Origin: Prostheceraeus crozeri
Lineage: Eukaryota > Platyhelminthes > Polycladida > Euryleptidae
Assembly: GCA_907163375.1 (NCBI GenBank)
Contig: CAJQUW010011528.1
Span: forward strand, 1-64,000
Direction: 5' to 3'
DNA length: 64,000 bases
In this document: one piece after another, positions 26,050 to 36,923 of the stretch
Layout: each line of letters starts with the position of its first letter
Numbering within the stretch: position 1 is the stretch's first letter
The notes under the pieces: generated by a model
Told to the model about the DNA's origin: nothing
Databases searched by the model: none
Seen by the model: only the letters and a program-made list of their open reading frames with translations
Made by a program: the position numbers and the translations under genes

Positions 26050-27320
26050 TGTCTCACTCCCAGCTTTCAAACGAGCTATGACACGACTTTCTACGATGTC
26101 TACAACCAAAGTTAGAAGATCGCTGCCGAGGGGGGGTCAGAACTTTTTCTATCCAATTGAGTTGGGAAGAATTTCCTAGACCCAACATTGACCAAAACGT
26201 TCGAATTTGCACTCCGTTTTCCCATCGGAGACCTCCTTCTGTCCGAAAAACGACTTTTCTCATCCCAAAACATCCAAAACCTGCCTTTTCCAACTCTGAC
26301 GGTTTCCTGCCATTTTCCTCCCTAAACCCAGGAAAAGTGGGCCAAACTGAGCTTTCCACTGCATTTTTCTCACCTTTAGCTTTCAAATGAGCTATTGCAC
26401 GACTTTCTACGATCTCTCACACCAAAGTAGGAAGTTTGGCAGGAGGGGGGGGGGACGTCCTCAAAACTTTTTCTCTCCGATGCCGCTGGAAACATCCTTC
26501 CTAACCCAAAATTTCACATCGAGTCCGAATTTGCACTCCGTTTTCCCATCCGAGGCCTCCTTCTGTCCGAAAAACGACTTTTCTCATCCCAAAACCTCCA
26601 ACACCTGCCTTTTCTCACTCTGACGGTTTCCTGCCATTTTCCTCCCTAAACCCAGGAAAAGTGGGCCAAACTGAGCTTTCCACTGCATTTTTCTCATTCT
26701 CAGCTTTCAAATGAGCTATTGCACGACTTTCTACGATGTCTACAACCAAAGTTGGAAGTTTGGCAGGAGGGGGGGACGTCCTCAAAACTTTTTCTCTCCG
26801 ATGCCGCTGGAAACATCCTTCCTAACCCAAAATTTCACATCGAGTCCGAATTTGCACTCCGCTTTCCCATCCGAGGCCTCCTTCTGCCCGAAAAACGACT
26901 TTTCTCATCCCAAAACCTGCAACACCTGCCTTTTCTCACTCTGACGGTTTCCTGCCATTTTCCTCCCTAAACCCAGGAAAAGTGGGCCAAACTGAGCTTT
27001 CCACTGCATTTTTCTCACTCTTAGCTTTTAAATGAGCTATTTCACGACTTTCTACGATCTCTCACACCAAAGTTGGAAGTTTGGCAGGAGGGGGGGAGGT
27101 GTTCAAAATTTTAGAGGCCTCCTTCTGCCCGAAACATGGACTTTCTCATCCCAACACCACCATCACCCGCCTTTTCTCACTCTATCCTTCCGAGATTCCA
27201 CCCCTTGCTGCTCCCCTTTCCTTCCCGCCAGAGGGGGGGAGGGAACAGTTTTCTCCTCACGGACGCATTCCTCCAAACACATCCTTGGCCACTTCCTTCC
27301 AGAGGGGGGGGGGGCTGAGT
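26050..27320 (-). repeat. Outer tandem array of the right arm (four units)
   Basis: The marker CGACTTT occurs at 26084, 26400, 26724 and 27045, giving spacings of 316, 324 and 321 bp. Unit content mirrors the left array, with G runs of 6-13 bases at the unit boundary. The innermost unit (26084-26400) is a variant containing a CTGCCGAGGGGGGG word, seen also next to 63190 in the third copy. Confidence 0.85.
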
Positions 27321-27366
27321 CAGCATTTCACATTTTGGAATTGAATTTGGGATTGGGTTACTACTA

Positions 27367-28056
27367 GTATTCAATGTATTTACGTGTAAAAACTATGATC
27401 AACAGTCATCAACACATGCTTCAGGTCACCTGACAAAATATCTTTTTAAACACATGTATACATTTCAACATCTCTACATTAAAGATGATCTTTCTATAAA
27501 TCCATAAATCTAAATCAAGTGTTCTGTTCATAATGAAATTTAAATGTCCTCTTTAAACTGAAAGTGTCCAGTTTACCCTGACCTTGTGTTCACGTAACCC
27601 CGAATTAGTGTCCACTTATCCCAAGTAAATATAATCAATGTAAAATGTTTGAAAGAAAGTATCAGAAGCTTTTTGCAAGATTTATGATGATGACGAACTC
27701 ATAGCAATATTTAAAGGCACATAGATTCACTGTTGCAACTCACCGTCACTTTCAAACGTCAACTGCAAGATTGGCAAATTCTTCCAAAAACGTTGGTATA
27801 TAAACACGAAATCATTGAAATCCGCGAATGGCAGTGGACTCTCATCTCTATGAATCACACAGATTCAAAATTTTCAATGATCATGTGATTCCTCTAACGT
27901 TAGAGATGAAAAGGCAGTAGATATATCATATAATGAAACTACGTTAGACTGTGGTAATAAACATAAAACGCTGGAAGTGTCCACCTTTGCCGAGTGACCA
28001 CTTTATCCGAATTTACCCTACATATATATAATTCAATATAATGCCCACCAAATATT
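27367..28056. other. Intergenic stretch without a supported gene
   Basis: AT-rich sequence with no open frame of note and no recognised repeat. It directly flanks the right end of the giant foldback. Confidence 0.5.
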
Positions 28057-28306
28057 TCAGTAAAAGAAAAACGAGATTTTCCGAACGCGTTTCAGAGCGT
28101 CAATCGACTCCTTCTTCAGCGGAAACTTTATCACAATAAAATCGAATGGTTTTATATTTAAAATGTAAAATCTCACAAATCGATTCACTGTCACAGTCCA
28201 CAGTCGATGCAATTTTTGATAACAATTCAGTTTATCTGTACATCAGCTTCAATTCTGTCGATTGACGCTCTGAAACGCGTTCGGAAAATCTCGTTTTTCT
28301 TTTACT
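28057..28306. mobile_element. Inverted pair of a Penelope-like 3' end
   Basis: A segment of about 50 bp at 28057-28105 is repeated in inverted orientation at 28258-28306, sharing GATTGACGCTCTGAAACGCG and the following TTCGGAAAATCTCGTTTTTC. The CTGA-x-GA ... GAAAC layout is the signature of hammerhead-bearing 3' ends of Penelope-like retroelements. Only the minus-strand copy keeps a complete ribozyme. No coding part remains between the two copies. Confidence 0.5.
28078..28125 (-). ncRNA. Hammerhead ribozyme, minimal type with short stem III
   Basis: Read on the minus strand the 48 bases give all conserved parts in order. TTTCCG is stem I, 3' strand; CTGAAGA matches the core CUGANGA. Stem II spans the next 19 bases, with GAG/CTC and TC/GA pairs. 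GAAAC is followed by a two-base loop, then GTT as the cleavage triplet of GUH type. CGGAAA is the 5' strand of stem I and pairs perfectly over six bases with TTTCCG. This layout (open stem I, tiny stem III) is the one described for ribozymes of Penelope-like elements. It was found by eye; activity is not known. Confidence 0.7.
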
Positions 28307-28359
28307 GAAATATATATATGTACCGAATAAAGGCTCAAAATAGTTGAAAAAATTTGGTA

Positions 28360-28402
28360 TTTTATATATATGTGTATATATATATATATAGATAGATAAT
28401 TC
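28360..28402. repeat. AT/TATA microsatellite
   Basis: A run of TA dinucleotides with a TGTGTA interruption, ending in GATAGATA. It lies between the two ribozyme-bearing segments. Confidence 0.8.
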
Positions 28403-28459
28403 AAAAAAGGAAATTGGATAAAGTAAATTGATATATGAGAAATGAAAACCAGGAGATGT

Positions 28460-28515
28460 CGGTGTTACCGGTTTCGCTGTATTTTTATGAATTTATGACA
28501 CCTCGTCAGACATCG
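28460..28515 (-). ncRNA. Second hammerhead-like motif of a different Penelope-like end
   Basis: The minus strand reads CGATGT, CTGACGA, about 25 bases with weak GTGT/ATAC pairing, GAAAC, CG, GTA, then ACACCG. CTGACGA fits CUGANGA, and GAAAC-CG-GTA fits the short stem III and GUH site. ACACCG pairs with CGATGT over five of six positions. Stem II is weak, so it may be decayed. It is a different sequence family from the one at 28078. Confidence 0.4.
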
Positions 28516-28647
28516 TTGCATGAAATAAATGAACCGGAACTATCTTTGATCTTGTACAATTCACAAGTGCATGGCTTCTCTCCGAGATGGGCAGTATGCT
28601 TATGACGGTGATTAAATGTGACTAAAGTGGATGCTAGCATTGTACTT

Positions 28648-28700
28648 CTTAACCCTATCAAGACCGGGGGGGGGGGGAGGAGACACAACATCCCCCCCCT
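28648..28700 (+). mobile_element. Possible piggyBac-like MITE end with G and C runs
   Basis: TTAACCCTATCAAGACC is followed by a run of 12 G and soon by a run of 8 C. TTAA followed by CCCT is the usual start of piggyBac-type ends, and a similar TTAA-CCCTCAGAGACC end is seen at 61567. I did not find the second end of this copy. Confidence 0.3.
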
Positions 28701-28829
28701 ATCAACTTCTTCATATATCTCTTTAAGATAAGTCAGATGGAAGATTAATTTTTTCGTGACTTTTAGTTTGTATGTATGTCGAACTTTCACTAACAATTTG
28801 GGCAAAATTGATTTACTGAAAGGTCATAT

Positions 28830-29930
28830 TTAAAGTACATTTTAGAAAATAGATGCCTTTTATTAAAAGTAGCAGTGACTATCAATTTAATGCCTCTGTG
28901 TCACATTTACATGATATTTATGCTCATGGAATTCAAGATTGTGATCATACACATTCATCTGATATCCAAAAATGAGAACATTTACATTGTACATCTATAA
29001 TTGTACATGTAATGCACATGTATCTGCAATATGCTTATAAATATGTACATATAGTCCTACATGTACATGCAGATACTATTCTGAAGATGAGTTGTCGTGA
29101 TAGTTTTGAGCTACACCAAATTAACTACATCTGAGCTTGCATTATGTATCAGAAGCCTTGTCTTTATAGCGAATAAGCCATTAGAACGAGACATTTTAAA
29201 GATAGAAAAATACAATAATGCATGAAAAGACATTCTTCACGTTCAGATTGCTATTTAAAGTACTAAAATTTACGTAGAATATTTTACTTATAACAACACT
29301 ATATAGATATGCTTGAGAAAAAGTTTGCAGAAATACTTTAGTTGTAATGACCAGTTATTGAAGAAATTGAATATACAAATTTCAAATCTAAATCTTTTGG
29401 TATGAAGGTCTTTGAATCATGCAAAATGGGCACTACCATTCGAGAGAGGGGACTCGAATTATGTAGCAACCCTGTTTTCAAACAGCTTCATTTATCAGAA
29501 CATGGAAAATTTGGAGGGGCACTTTGTACTTTGTATGAGGAGCAACTCTGGGACTCTCGCAAGGTGTATTATGTTTATTGTGAAACAGCTATTGGCAATT
29601 GAAGTGGAATTCAGAAGAAAGCTTTGCTGACAAATGTTCTATCAAGTTAGAACAGTCAACATCCGGATTTGTAAAGTTATTTTTGCAGTGCTGAGGATGA
29701 ATACAATGACAGTGACTGCACACTCATGGTTGCGACGCGAACGCACTCAGCTGTTAACTTCTTCTAATACAAGCAGATTCATCAGTTCACTGTGACCTTC
29801 TGTGATCATCAGTTCATTATCATTCTGCATTAGGCTACACTTGTCTGCAGCTCTCGTCTGTCTGTCTCTTATCAGGAGGTAAGAAGTTCCTTTTGTGTTA
29901 TTTCATTAGTTAATATAGGACACATTCAAC
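28830..29930. other. Intergenic stretch without a supported gene
   Basis: AT-rich sequence with several ACATGTA words. Two overlapping open frames of about 70 codons at 29402-29630 have no recognisable signature and no clear splice sites, so no gene is called. Confidence 0.45.
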
Positions 29931-29939
29931 ACACCGAAT

Positions 29940-30290
29940 ATCCCATTACGGAAATGTATCATCAAAAATATCATGATGCCATGACATAAATATGGGTTAA
30001 TGATATTATTAATGATACAATTATCATTTGGTGAAAGTTAATGATATTTTAATGATATTGTTCATGATATTTCTGATGATATTTCTGCTGCTACAAATAT
30101 CATGGGCATAGTAATGATATTTCTTTAATGATTTTATTATTTCGGAAATGTCATTGAGTGAAATTGACTATATTTTCATGAATGTGAAGCATTTATTGAA
30201 TATTATATTGAAGGTGCAAGTGAAATTAAATGATATTTATGTCCTTCATTAACTGTGTCTCGATGCAATAGGCTAGTCGGAGGGCCACGC
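29940..30290 (+). mobile_element. Palindrome-rich MITE with ATGATATT repeats, copy 1
   Basis: It starts with ATTACGGAAATGTATCATC and continues with more than ten ATGATAT or ATATCAT words on both strands. A copy at 40130-40420 starts with the closely similar CTTACGGAAATATATCATC. The density of short palindromes and the shared start argue for a non-autonomous element that can form hairpins. Its exact far end is unclear. Confidence 0.5.
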
Positions 30291-30709
30291 AGCTTAAATG
30301 AGTGCGCAAATTTACCAAACCAGAATTCAGAGAAATTGCGCAGATTACGTCATCTCATAATTTATTTGGTAATGTAAATTTCGATTTGGTGGAATTACAT
30401 TTTTAACTCTCTACATTGTCGCTCTCAAGTTGATCATTCAACGCTGAATGCATGGAGTAGGTATATTGGTAGAGTGGTAACTCCGCATTTATTAAATCCC
30501 TAATGTGTATACACTTTCGATTTTATTAAATGAACTCAAGGGAGATCAGGTGGTAATTGACACCAAATGTGAGATATGCAAATTTTTGCAGTTATGCAGA
30601 AATTGCAACAGAATTGAGTGATCACGTGCAGCAGTGATTTCAATCAAATTTGAAAGATATAATTGGGTCCACATCACTATTCAGATTCAAGAAATGAAAA
30701 TATATTATG

Positions 30710-32066
30710 TAGGGTGACCAACACCTCAAGAAGAAAATATATGACAAATCTATTAAAATTATATGACAATATATGACAATACGTGCTCGTCAAACTCTTT
30801 ATTCAGTATTCTCCATCCGGGTATGATTTGATGCAGGGATAAGCCAATCACAAGCGAGTATGGGAATCGCTGGGTTCCCGCGTACGCACGCGTCGTTAGG
30901 CACAACCATATTGGGCCAAAAATATTTTTAAAAAGTTTACATTTCGATGAGTCTATTCTGCATCAATTAGATTTGAATAGATTTCTCATCAAGATTTATC
31001 TGAATGTCTAATTTCTTTTTGTTCTCAACCGCTGTTGATTTATTTGGACAAGTAAAATAAATTGACGATAATCTTTGAACTTTTTTTCTGAGAGCCGGGC
31101 AAGCGCCACCACTGATGAGGAACGACTTGCATTTACGTCATTATCGGATGACTTCATGTGCGTGGCCTATGCGTAGTGTAGACATGCACAATTCATTTTG
31201 CCATCTTAATACAGTGATATAGACATGAGCAGCGAAAAGCTGGCAGTAGGCATTGCTTAACGGTACAGCACCGTTAGTGAGATAAGCATACATGCCAAGT
31301 CTCCCGCATTTCGCGGGAGTCTCCCGCATTTTTAGTCAATCTCCCGCTCACCCGCATAATTGCTAAAATCTCCCGCATCGTCATTTATTTACGCCGTATT
31401 TTAAAGTAGGCCAACAGTTTTTATCCTTCTAGTGTGCTCTTTCCATCATTCAAATGTAACAGCAAGCGTTCGGACTGATTAGCCACTCACCGCTAGCCTA
31501 TTCTTCGATTAACCCTCCAATCGCTCACAACCAATGAGAAGCATGCAATCATACGTTTATTGAAAAGATAGATCTTCTTTTGATTCACGAATTGTATTTT
31601 TTTTATTGGAAATGTGACAAATTAATTGTCTTCAAAAATAAATATTCTCCATTTATTGAAGGAAATATAGGAAGTTGATAGGGCTTTTAAATATGATTTA
31701 ATCTAATTTTACTATTTTTGTTGTTGGATCATTTGATTTTGGGTCTCCCGCATTTTGTTTTGAAACCTTGGCATCTCTGGATAAGGGATTCCCGTGAACA
31801 ATAGGTGAATTTCTTGGAAATAGGGAATTCTGAACAAAATGGTTGACTTTGACCCTAACCTGTCTGAGAAGCTAAACAATACAAATGGACAAATTCATTA
31901 GTCTGTTTATCATCATCATTGAGAAAAAAAATTATGACACACGATGAATAATGAAAATATATGACATATATGACATTTTAGAAAAAAGTATGACATATAT
32001 ATGTCATATATTTGATGATGAAAATATATGACTGTCATATGAAATATATGACAGTTGGTCACCCTA
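30710..32066. mobile_element. hAT-like non-autonomous element with 8-bp target duplication
   Basis: The left end reads TAGGGTGACCAAC and the right end GTTGGTCACCCTA, a perfect 13-bp terminal inverted repeat. Both sides are flanked by the same eight bases, ATATTATG (30702-30709 and 32067-32074). Eight-base duplications are typical of hAT transposons. Sub-terminal regions are rich in ATATATGACA words. The interior has no transposase; part of it is a second element (31285-31790). The perfect flanks suggest a rather recent insertion. Confidence 0.8.
31285..31790. mobile_element. Nested element with CTCCCGCATTT ends
   Basis: The left part reads ATGCCAAGTCTCCCGCATTT with further CTCCCGC words. The right part has CTCCCGCATTTTG and then CCTTGGCATCTCT. 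ATGCCAAG at the left and CTTGGCAT at the right are inverted, so this looks like a separate small DNA element inside the hAT-like one. The CTCCCGCAT words near the two ends are in direct orientation, which is unusual. No coding sequence is seen. Confidence 0.45.
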
Positions 32067-32605
32067 ATATTATGTGATCTTCATCTATGTGATCTTGACA
32101 AAAACGATAAGGTAGGAAAAAGAATGTACATTGATCCTCCATGAACAATTCATTCACTAAATACACTAATGAATTCATGCCTGCAAGGTATCCGACGACA
32201 AAAGTGCGAATTCTTGATTTGAAGATTTTTTTACCGTCAGGAAGACAAAGGGAGCGTAGGGAGCGTGGTACTCCCCCAGTGACAATGTTTAGCCATGATT
32301 TAATGAAATTCAATCTCGAATTCTCAGAGCTTTATTAACTTGCTGACCAATTCATTCATTCATCACACTTAAGATCCATCCTCTAATTCGGGTCGTCTCA
32401 CAATTAGCGAATCTCTAAATAGATATTTATCGCTTTAAAGCGTATTGCATAACGATACAAGTCCTTAAGAAATTATGTTTGCTATTTTTGATTAAAGAGA
32501 TAATTTGAATGAGGTCGTCATCACTGCATTATATTTATTCAACTCTCCACAATGACATCATGCGCATCAAAAGCAACCGATAATTCTTGAGAAGTTGAAG
32601 CTGAG

Positions 32606-32836
32606 TTACAATCTATTCATATTTGCTAAATTAATTAATTCCTTTACAAAAAAACTTGAATAACTTGAATACAAGGTCACTTGATAACTGCGAATGTGTA
32701 TTTTCTGTTTATTATCAAAGCGGAGTCCAATGAAAGACCAATTTCCCCAAATGTTGATGTAATTCCCGACGTGTCGCAGACCTACTGCTTCCTCAGGCAA
32801 GTTAGTGTTATCTTCAGTTAATTGTTCAGTCATCAT
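32606..32836 (-). mobile_element. Possible Penelope-like 3' end remnant
   Basis: On the minus strand around 32760-32805, CCTGAGGAAGCAG is followed by CTGCGACACGTCGGG. The layout CTGAxGA, GCAG/CTGC stem, then GA-x-AC is that of the ribozyme-bearing 3' ends seen elsewhere in this window, with one core base changed. A 76-codon minus-strand open frame covers it but shows no known domain. Confidence 0.3.
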
Positions 32837-33561
32837 TTTTTATTGCAAATCGGAATTAAATTTGATCGAATGCAACTTGACTACCTCTTCAATGAAAGTC
32901 TTAGATGTAGAGACTGTGTTGCGTTCTAACATTGTCGCCGCTGATTATCGACCCCTGATGTCTTTCCTTATTTATAAACACGAAGAGGCTTCACTTTCCC
33001 GACACTGCGAGATGGACACGTGCGCAGTATATCCATTGTCCTAGTCAGTGGTTTCACTACACCCACTTCGATATTTCGAGTTGTTAACACTCACTACCTG
33101 AGATAGAAAGGATCCGAGTGACGATCTCGGTGCAGGAACTGTAAACTACTGTTTGACTTGGCGATCGGCACCGCTTATTACAAATCACCTCCCGTCGACA
33201 TTGCACTCTCAGCTGGGAACAAAAAACTTATTCAGATAGTGATATAGCGTGCGCCGTCTGCAGCCTGAACACTGACTCACTAAACTTGGCCTAGTGCGCG
33301 TCATTTATTGATATTGATGTTGCGTCATATTAGTACTTCTGTGGTGAATTTATGTTCGATAATTTTCGTACTCTTCTGTTTAGTAATTGTATTCATACTT
33401 TAGTAGGACTTTATGAAAATTGCAATCAAATTTTTGCTATGCTATTCAATTGCAATATCATCTTCATAATTCAGTGTGGCACTTCATCATTTTCTAAGTT
33501 ACGAAGTAGAAATTTACTTTATCTATAATTTTATGATTATGATGACATTTCAAAATTCCAG

Positions 33562-33969
33562 GGCAACATGTCTAACGATAGCCGAAGAGTACTTGTTGGA
33601 ATTAATCCTAATGATAGATTGTCAAGTGTACTCGCAAGTGAAGACCTGAAGAAAAGAATATGGACAGGTTGCTACAACGAATATTCAAATCGACCACTGG
33701 AATCTAGTCTTCACATCGGGCTTGCTAATGTTGTGAATGATTTGGAGACAGCTGATATCAATCGTTATTTGATATTGAAGGTAGAAAGCTCTCCTATAGA
33801 TGAATCATATATAGGAGCTGGACACCAAGAAATAAGCCAACAATATATACCAGGCAAGTGTTCATATTTATGTGATACGGTGATGCCTCTCATACAAGCC
33901 TTCTTTATGACTGCGTTCGCAACAATTAGACAAATAAGGCACACTGAGATATTCAACTGTAAAAGTTAG
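33562..33969 (+). CDS. Unassigned coding-like exon
   Basis: A good acceptor (AAAATTCCAG) at 33561 precedes an open frame whose ATG lies at 33568. It encodes MSNDSRRVLVGINPNDRLSS and about 75 more balanced residues up to an IPG-K position. There the DNA reads ACCAGGCAAGTG, a possible GC-type donor, and after it the composition becomes less protein-like. I do not recognise the family. No signal peptide or membrane segment is seen in the first 95 residues. Confidence 0.35.
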   Translation, partial: GNMSNDSRRVLVGINPNDRLSSVLASEDLKKRIWTGCYNEYSNRPLESSLHIGLANVVNDLETADINRYLILKVESSPIDESYIGAGHQEISQQYIPGKCSYLCDTVMPLIQAFFMTAFATIRQIRHTEIFNCKS

Positions 33970-34654
33970 AAGTTATTTATTTCATTCCATTCTGTAAGAA
34001 AGTTGTGCAATAGTTTGGCAGAATAATAGCAGCACCATAAATATATATATTTTCCGAAGTATGTGATGAATTAGCTAATAGTGTGTCTTTCTATAATGAT
34101 GGCTAATATGGGAGAGCTGCTTAACCTTCGCTATGTGTAGCAGTTGGGTTATTTGACCTTCGCGTACGTATGCAATGTTATGTGTACTAACAGTAGGTTC
34201 CTATTTAGGGTCTTCTCTGACCCCTTGTGATTTGACCATTGATATGGCATAGAAGGAGAATTAACATTGAAATCTAAATACACTGCAAAATCACGATTTA
34301 TCCTTGGCTACTCGGGTGTGATATCTCTCCATGATTTTTGTTGGTAAGTTCTTGTCAGACAATAAATAATTCGTTCTTCATTTTTGGGGTTCTTTCTATA
34401 GACCCCAATTCTTTTCTTTGCATAATTTTACAATTTTGTATTCTTACTAGTCTAGCATTTGCTCAATATTCATTCTTTATCTGCTATTATGTCTAATATC
34501 TTGATTGAACATCGTTGCATCGGACTCGCTTGTAGTCGTCATATTGGTGCACACTTATATCTGTAGTCTCCCATCAGCCGTTGAAATGAGTCAGTGTATG
34601 GTAGAGTTAACCATGCGCTACAATGGTGACAAGAATATTGAGGGACATAGATAG

Positions 34655-34960
34655 CTAGTTCATGGCACACTGTAAATCATTTGCCACCAAAGTCGCCACT
34701 AACTCATCACGAAACATTGGCAACAAAAGTGAACACCTGGAGGTACGAGTGGCCAACACTCGTCACGAACTAATACGGCTGTTAAACATTATCATGCCAC
34801 GCCCAATTGGTGGCAATTGGTGGCGAATTTGTGGCGGGTGGTGGCGTGACTTCATCCAACTCCTGCATTCCTATTGGCTGACTTCATAGCAAAATGCATG
34901 GCTACGTGCAATTTCGCAAGTGAGACTGCACTACTGATTTCACTACATGAGTTGACTACG
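34655..34960 (+). repeat. Dispersed repeat with GTGGC words, copy 1
   Basis: About 300 bp match 61665-61950 in the same orientation. Shared words include GTACGAGTGGCCA, CTGTTAAACATTATCATGCC and CATTCCTATTGGCT. The core contains several GGTGGC/GTGGCG words and its complement. No coding or RNA signature is visible, so this is an unclassified interspersed repeat. Confidence 0.7.
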
Positions 34961-35189
34961 GATGCCGAATATTTTGCTATTGGAAAGGATTCACTAAATA
35001 GCTTTCTCAATAATTACTAACTAGCACTCTCACCTGATCAATAAATTTTTGTCTATTCCAAGCTATTCGACATCAGTGAGTCACATTTTAGTATTGTCAG
35101 CAGGAAAACTAACCAACGATCAAAAAACTCATTATATGAAAAAAATCCAAACTGTTACAAGTTCATATGTTTACACAAGATATGTGTGG

Positions 35190-35672
35190 CACCACGAAGA
35201 AAATTTTAAACAAAATAACTTCTGTTAACAAAAATAATTGCATTATTTGGGTGCCCATTCAACAACATATTGAAATGCGAGCAAATACGCAAGATTCTAT
35301 TTGTTTGGCTCGCGAACTCATGAATACCCATCTTTCCGTAGATGAGGCTATCTGGAAAAATTAATATGCGTAACATGTAAAAATGTACATGTAGTGCGTC
35401 AAAGAAAAAGAAGTAACTTTCTCGATTAATAATTAGTCTGCGAGCATAAGCACAACTTAGAACAAGCTAATAGACAATTTCTTGAAAAGTACCTGAACAA
35501 CACCGATGTAGATAGAGTAAACAGTGATCACATATCTTCATCTCACAATCAATACTTCCTCACCACTGGAATGAAGAAAGATCTTTCATCACATTACTTA
35601 AATCATAGCACGGTCGACATGACCACTGCGAACAATATTGGCTGGTGGAACAATATCCACCAAATCTGAAAA
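35190..35672 (+). CDS. Two unassigned coding-like segments
   Basis: 35190-35364 reads as about 58 codons ending in LMNTHLSVDEAIWKN and a stop. From a possible acceptor (AACTTAG) at 35450, another 70 codons run to 35672 and include QANRQFLEKYLNNTDVDRVN and a GWWNN word. Both have balanced polar composition unlike the neighbouring frames. They might belong with the exon at 33562, but no splice path can be shown. Family unknown. Confidence 0.22.
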
Positions 35673-36923
35673 GAAAATGAATAACTGACAGACGACTTGC
35701 AATCTGTATCGACTTACATATATTCAGTAAATGCATTAGCCTCTCGAGCAATTTGATGAACAGGAGGAAAATATAGATGAAAGTACATTATTATATAAAA
35801 GAATTTTAAAGCTACATTCGCGGTTGCAATAAGTAAGTTTGTAAGATCTATTTACTCGTCAACCAATTCCAAATTGATTATGTACCATAATCAGCTACCA
35901 TGCGACAGGTACATAGGTTACGGCATATTTAGATTGATTAGCAGTACAAGTGGCTACTGCTTTTGGCCCATTTCATTGCTTAGATAACAGTAACAGATTG
36001 TCATCATTTCATATCGCATTCACAAATGGCAGTTTTGCTTATCATAGCTCCACCTTTTACGTATTTATTTGCCTTCCATCATTTACGTGGTTACACGGCT
36101 TTCAATCGTACTTTTACTCATAACAACCACGAAAAATTTCATTTTGGCGTCTTCCGATATTTTGAAGAAGGAATCTGAATTTTTATATCCTGCTGAACTA
36201 TTATTTTGATTATGATGAAACTTGAACCTATTCTTTGTAGCCTAAAAGCTTTCTCAAAGCTTACACATTCACCTGTAGGTTATCTGAATGTATTATACGT
36301 ATTTTTTGAGGGAGTAGTCTTAAAAGTTAACACGTCGATAACAGTAATATATTCTCACTTCAGCTCACTATACAGTAGATGTACGTATTTCCCGCTTATT
36401 TGATCCCTATTAAATTAGTGATGTCTCATATTTCCTAACCGATAAGTGCAAAGGTGACGAATAGGCTTCATAAGATTTTGCCTTACTTGTGACGGGGTTG
36501 GTGAAAGATCCGGACATGCTGTATCACGTGCTTCATCTGGATTACTCTCTTAGTTGTGAACTGACTTGCACTCATCTTCCAACTTTCATGTTATACCGTT
36601 CTAAAGTTACAAAAGCAGCGAATCAGACTAAAAATTTGCTTCAATAAAGTGAAATTTGTTGAGCACATTTCCCTGGCAAATGAGCGTTTGAGTTAAAATA
36701 GGAGGAGTTCTAATGTGAGTTTCCTTAATGACAAAAAGAAAAATTAAATTCAAGTAACCTATTCACGTAAGCTGAATTGCAGTTCAATAGAAACTGGCGC
36801 TTAGAGTAGGCCGAGTACGTAATTTTTCTTCGACTTCCTACATGTAGGCCTACTTCCAGAGTCTGAGTCACATCGAAATGAAGGGATACCGTATGTCAAC
36901 ACATTAGCCTTCATTTTGTTCAC

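Larger units (their letters stand above)
8945..27366. mobile_element. Giant foldback element, about 18.4 kb
   Basis: The two ends are inverted copies of each other. The left end reads TAGTA...ACCC...CAATTCCAAAATGTGAAA, and the right end gives the same when read on the other strand. Paired anchors run colinearly inward: 11631/25624, 12332/24961, 13797/23430, 14330/22890, 14955/22278, 15200/22045. Flanking DNA outside 8945 and 27366 is unrelated, so this is a bounded unit and not a simple read-through hairpin. A third copy of the same terminus at 62496 supports the end point. I could not find a clean target duplication. No intact long open frame lies inside, but sequence errors in the left arm (see findings) mean a transposase could be hidden. 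The architecture is like a foldback or TU-type DNA transposon on a very large scale; this classification is inference. Confidence 0.7.
22000..27366 (-). repeat. Right inverted arm of the giant foldback
   Basis: This is the inverted counterpart of 8945-15255 with the same blocks in mirror order. The sum of paired coordinates stays near 37230-37290 over the inner 4 kb and falls to about 36310 at the tips. This means the two arms differ mainly by the number and length of units in the outer array. The outer part of this arm agrees better with the third copy (62496 onward) than the left arm does. Confidence 0.7.

Noticed and set aside
8945-27366. Possibility that the palindrome is only a long-read hairpin artefact
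   Set aside because: The flanks outside 8945 and 27366 are unrelated, the two arms differ in unit number, and a third copy shares the same terminus. Base errors in one arm remain likely.
30470-30500. TGGTAGAGTGGTAACTCC as a tRNA A box
   Set aside because: No B box at a suitable distance and no cloverleaf pairing.
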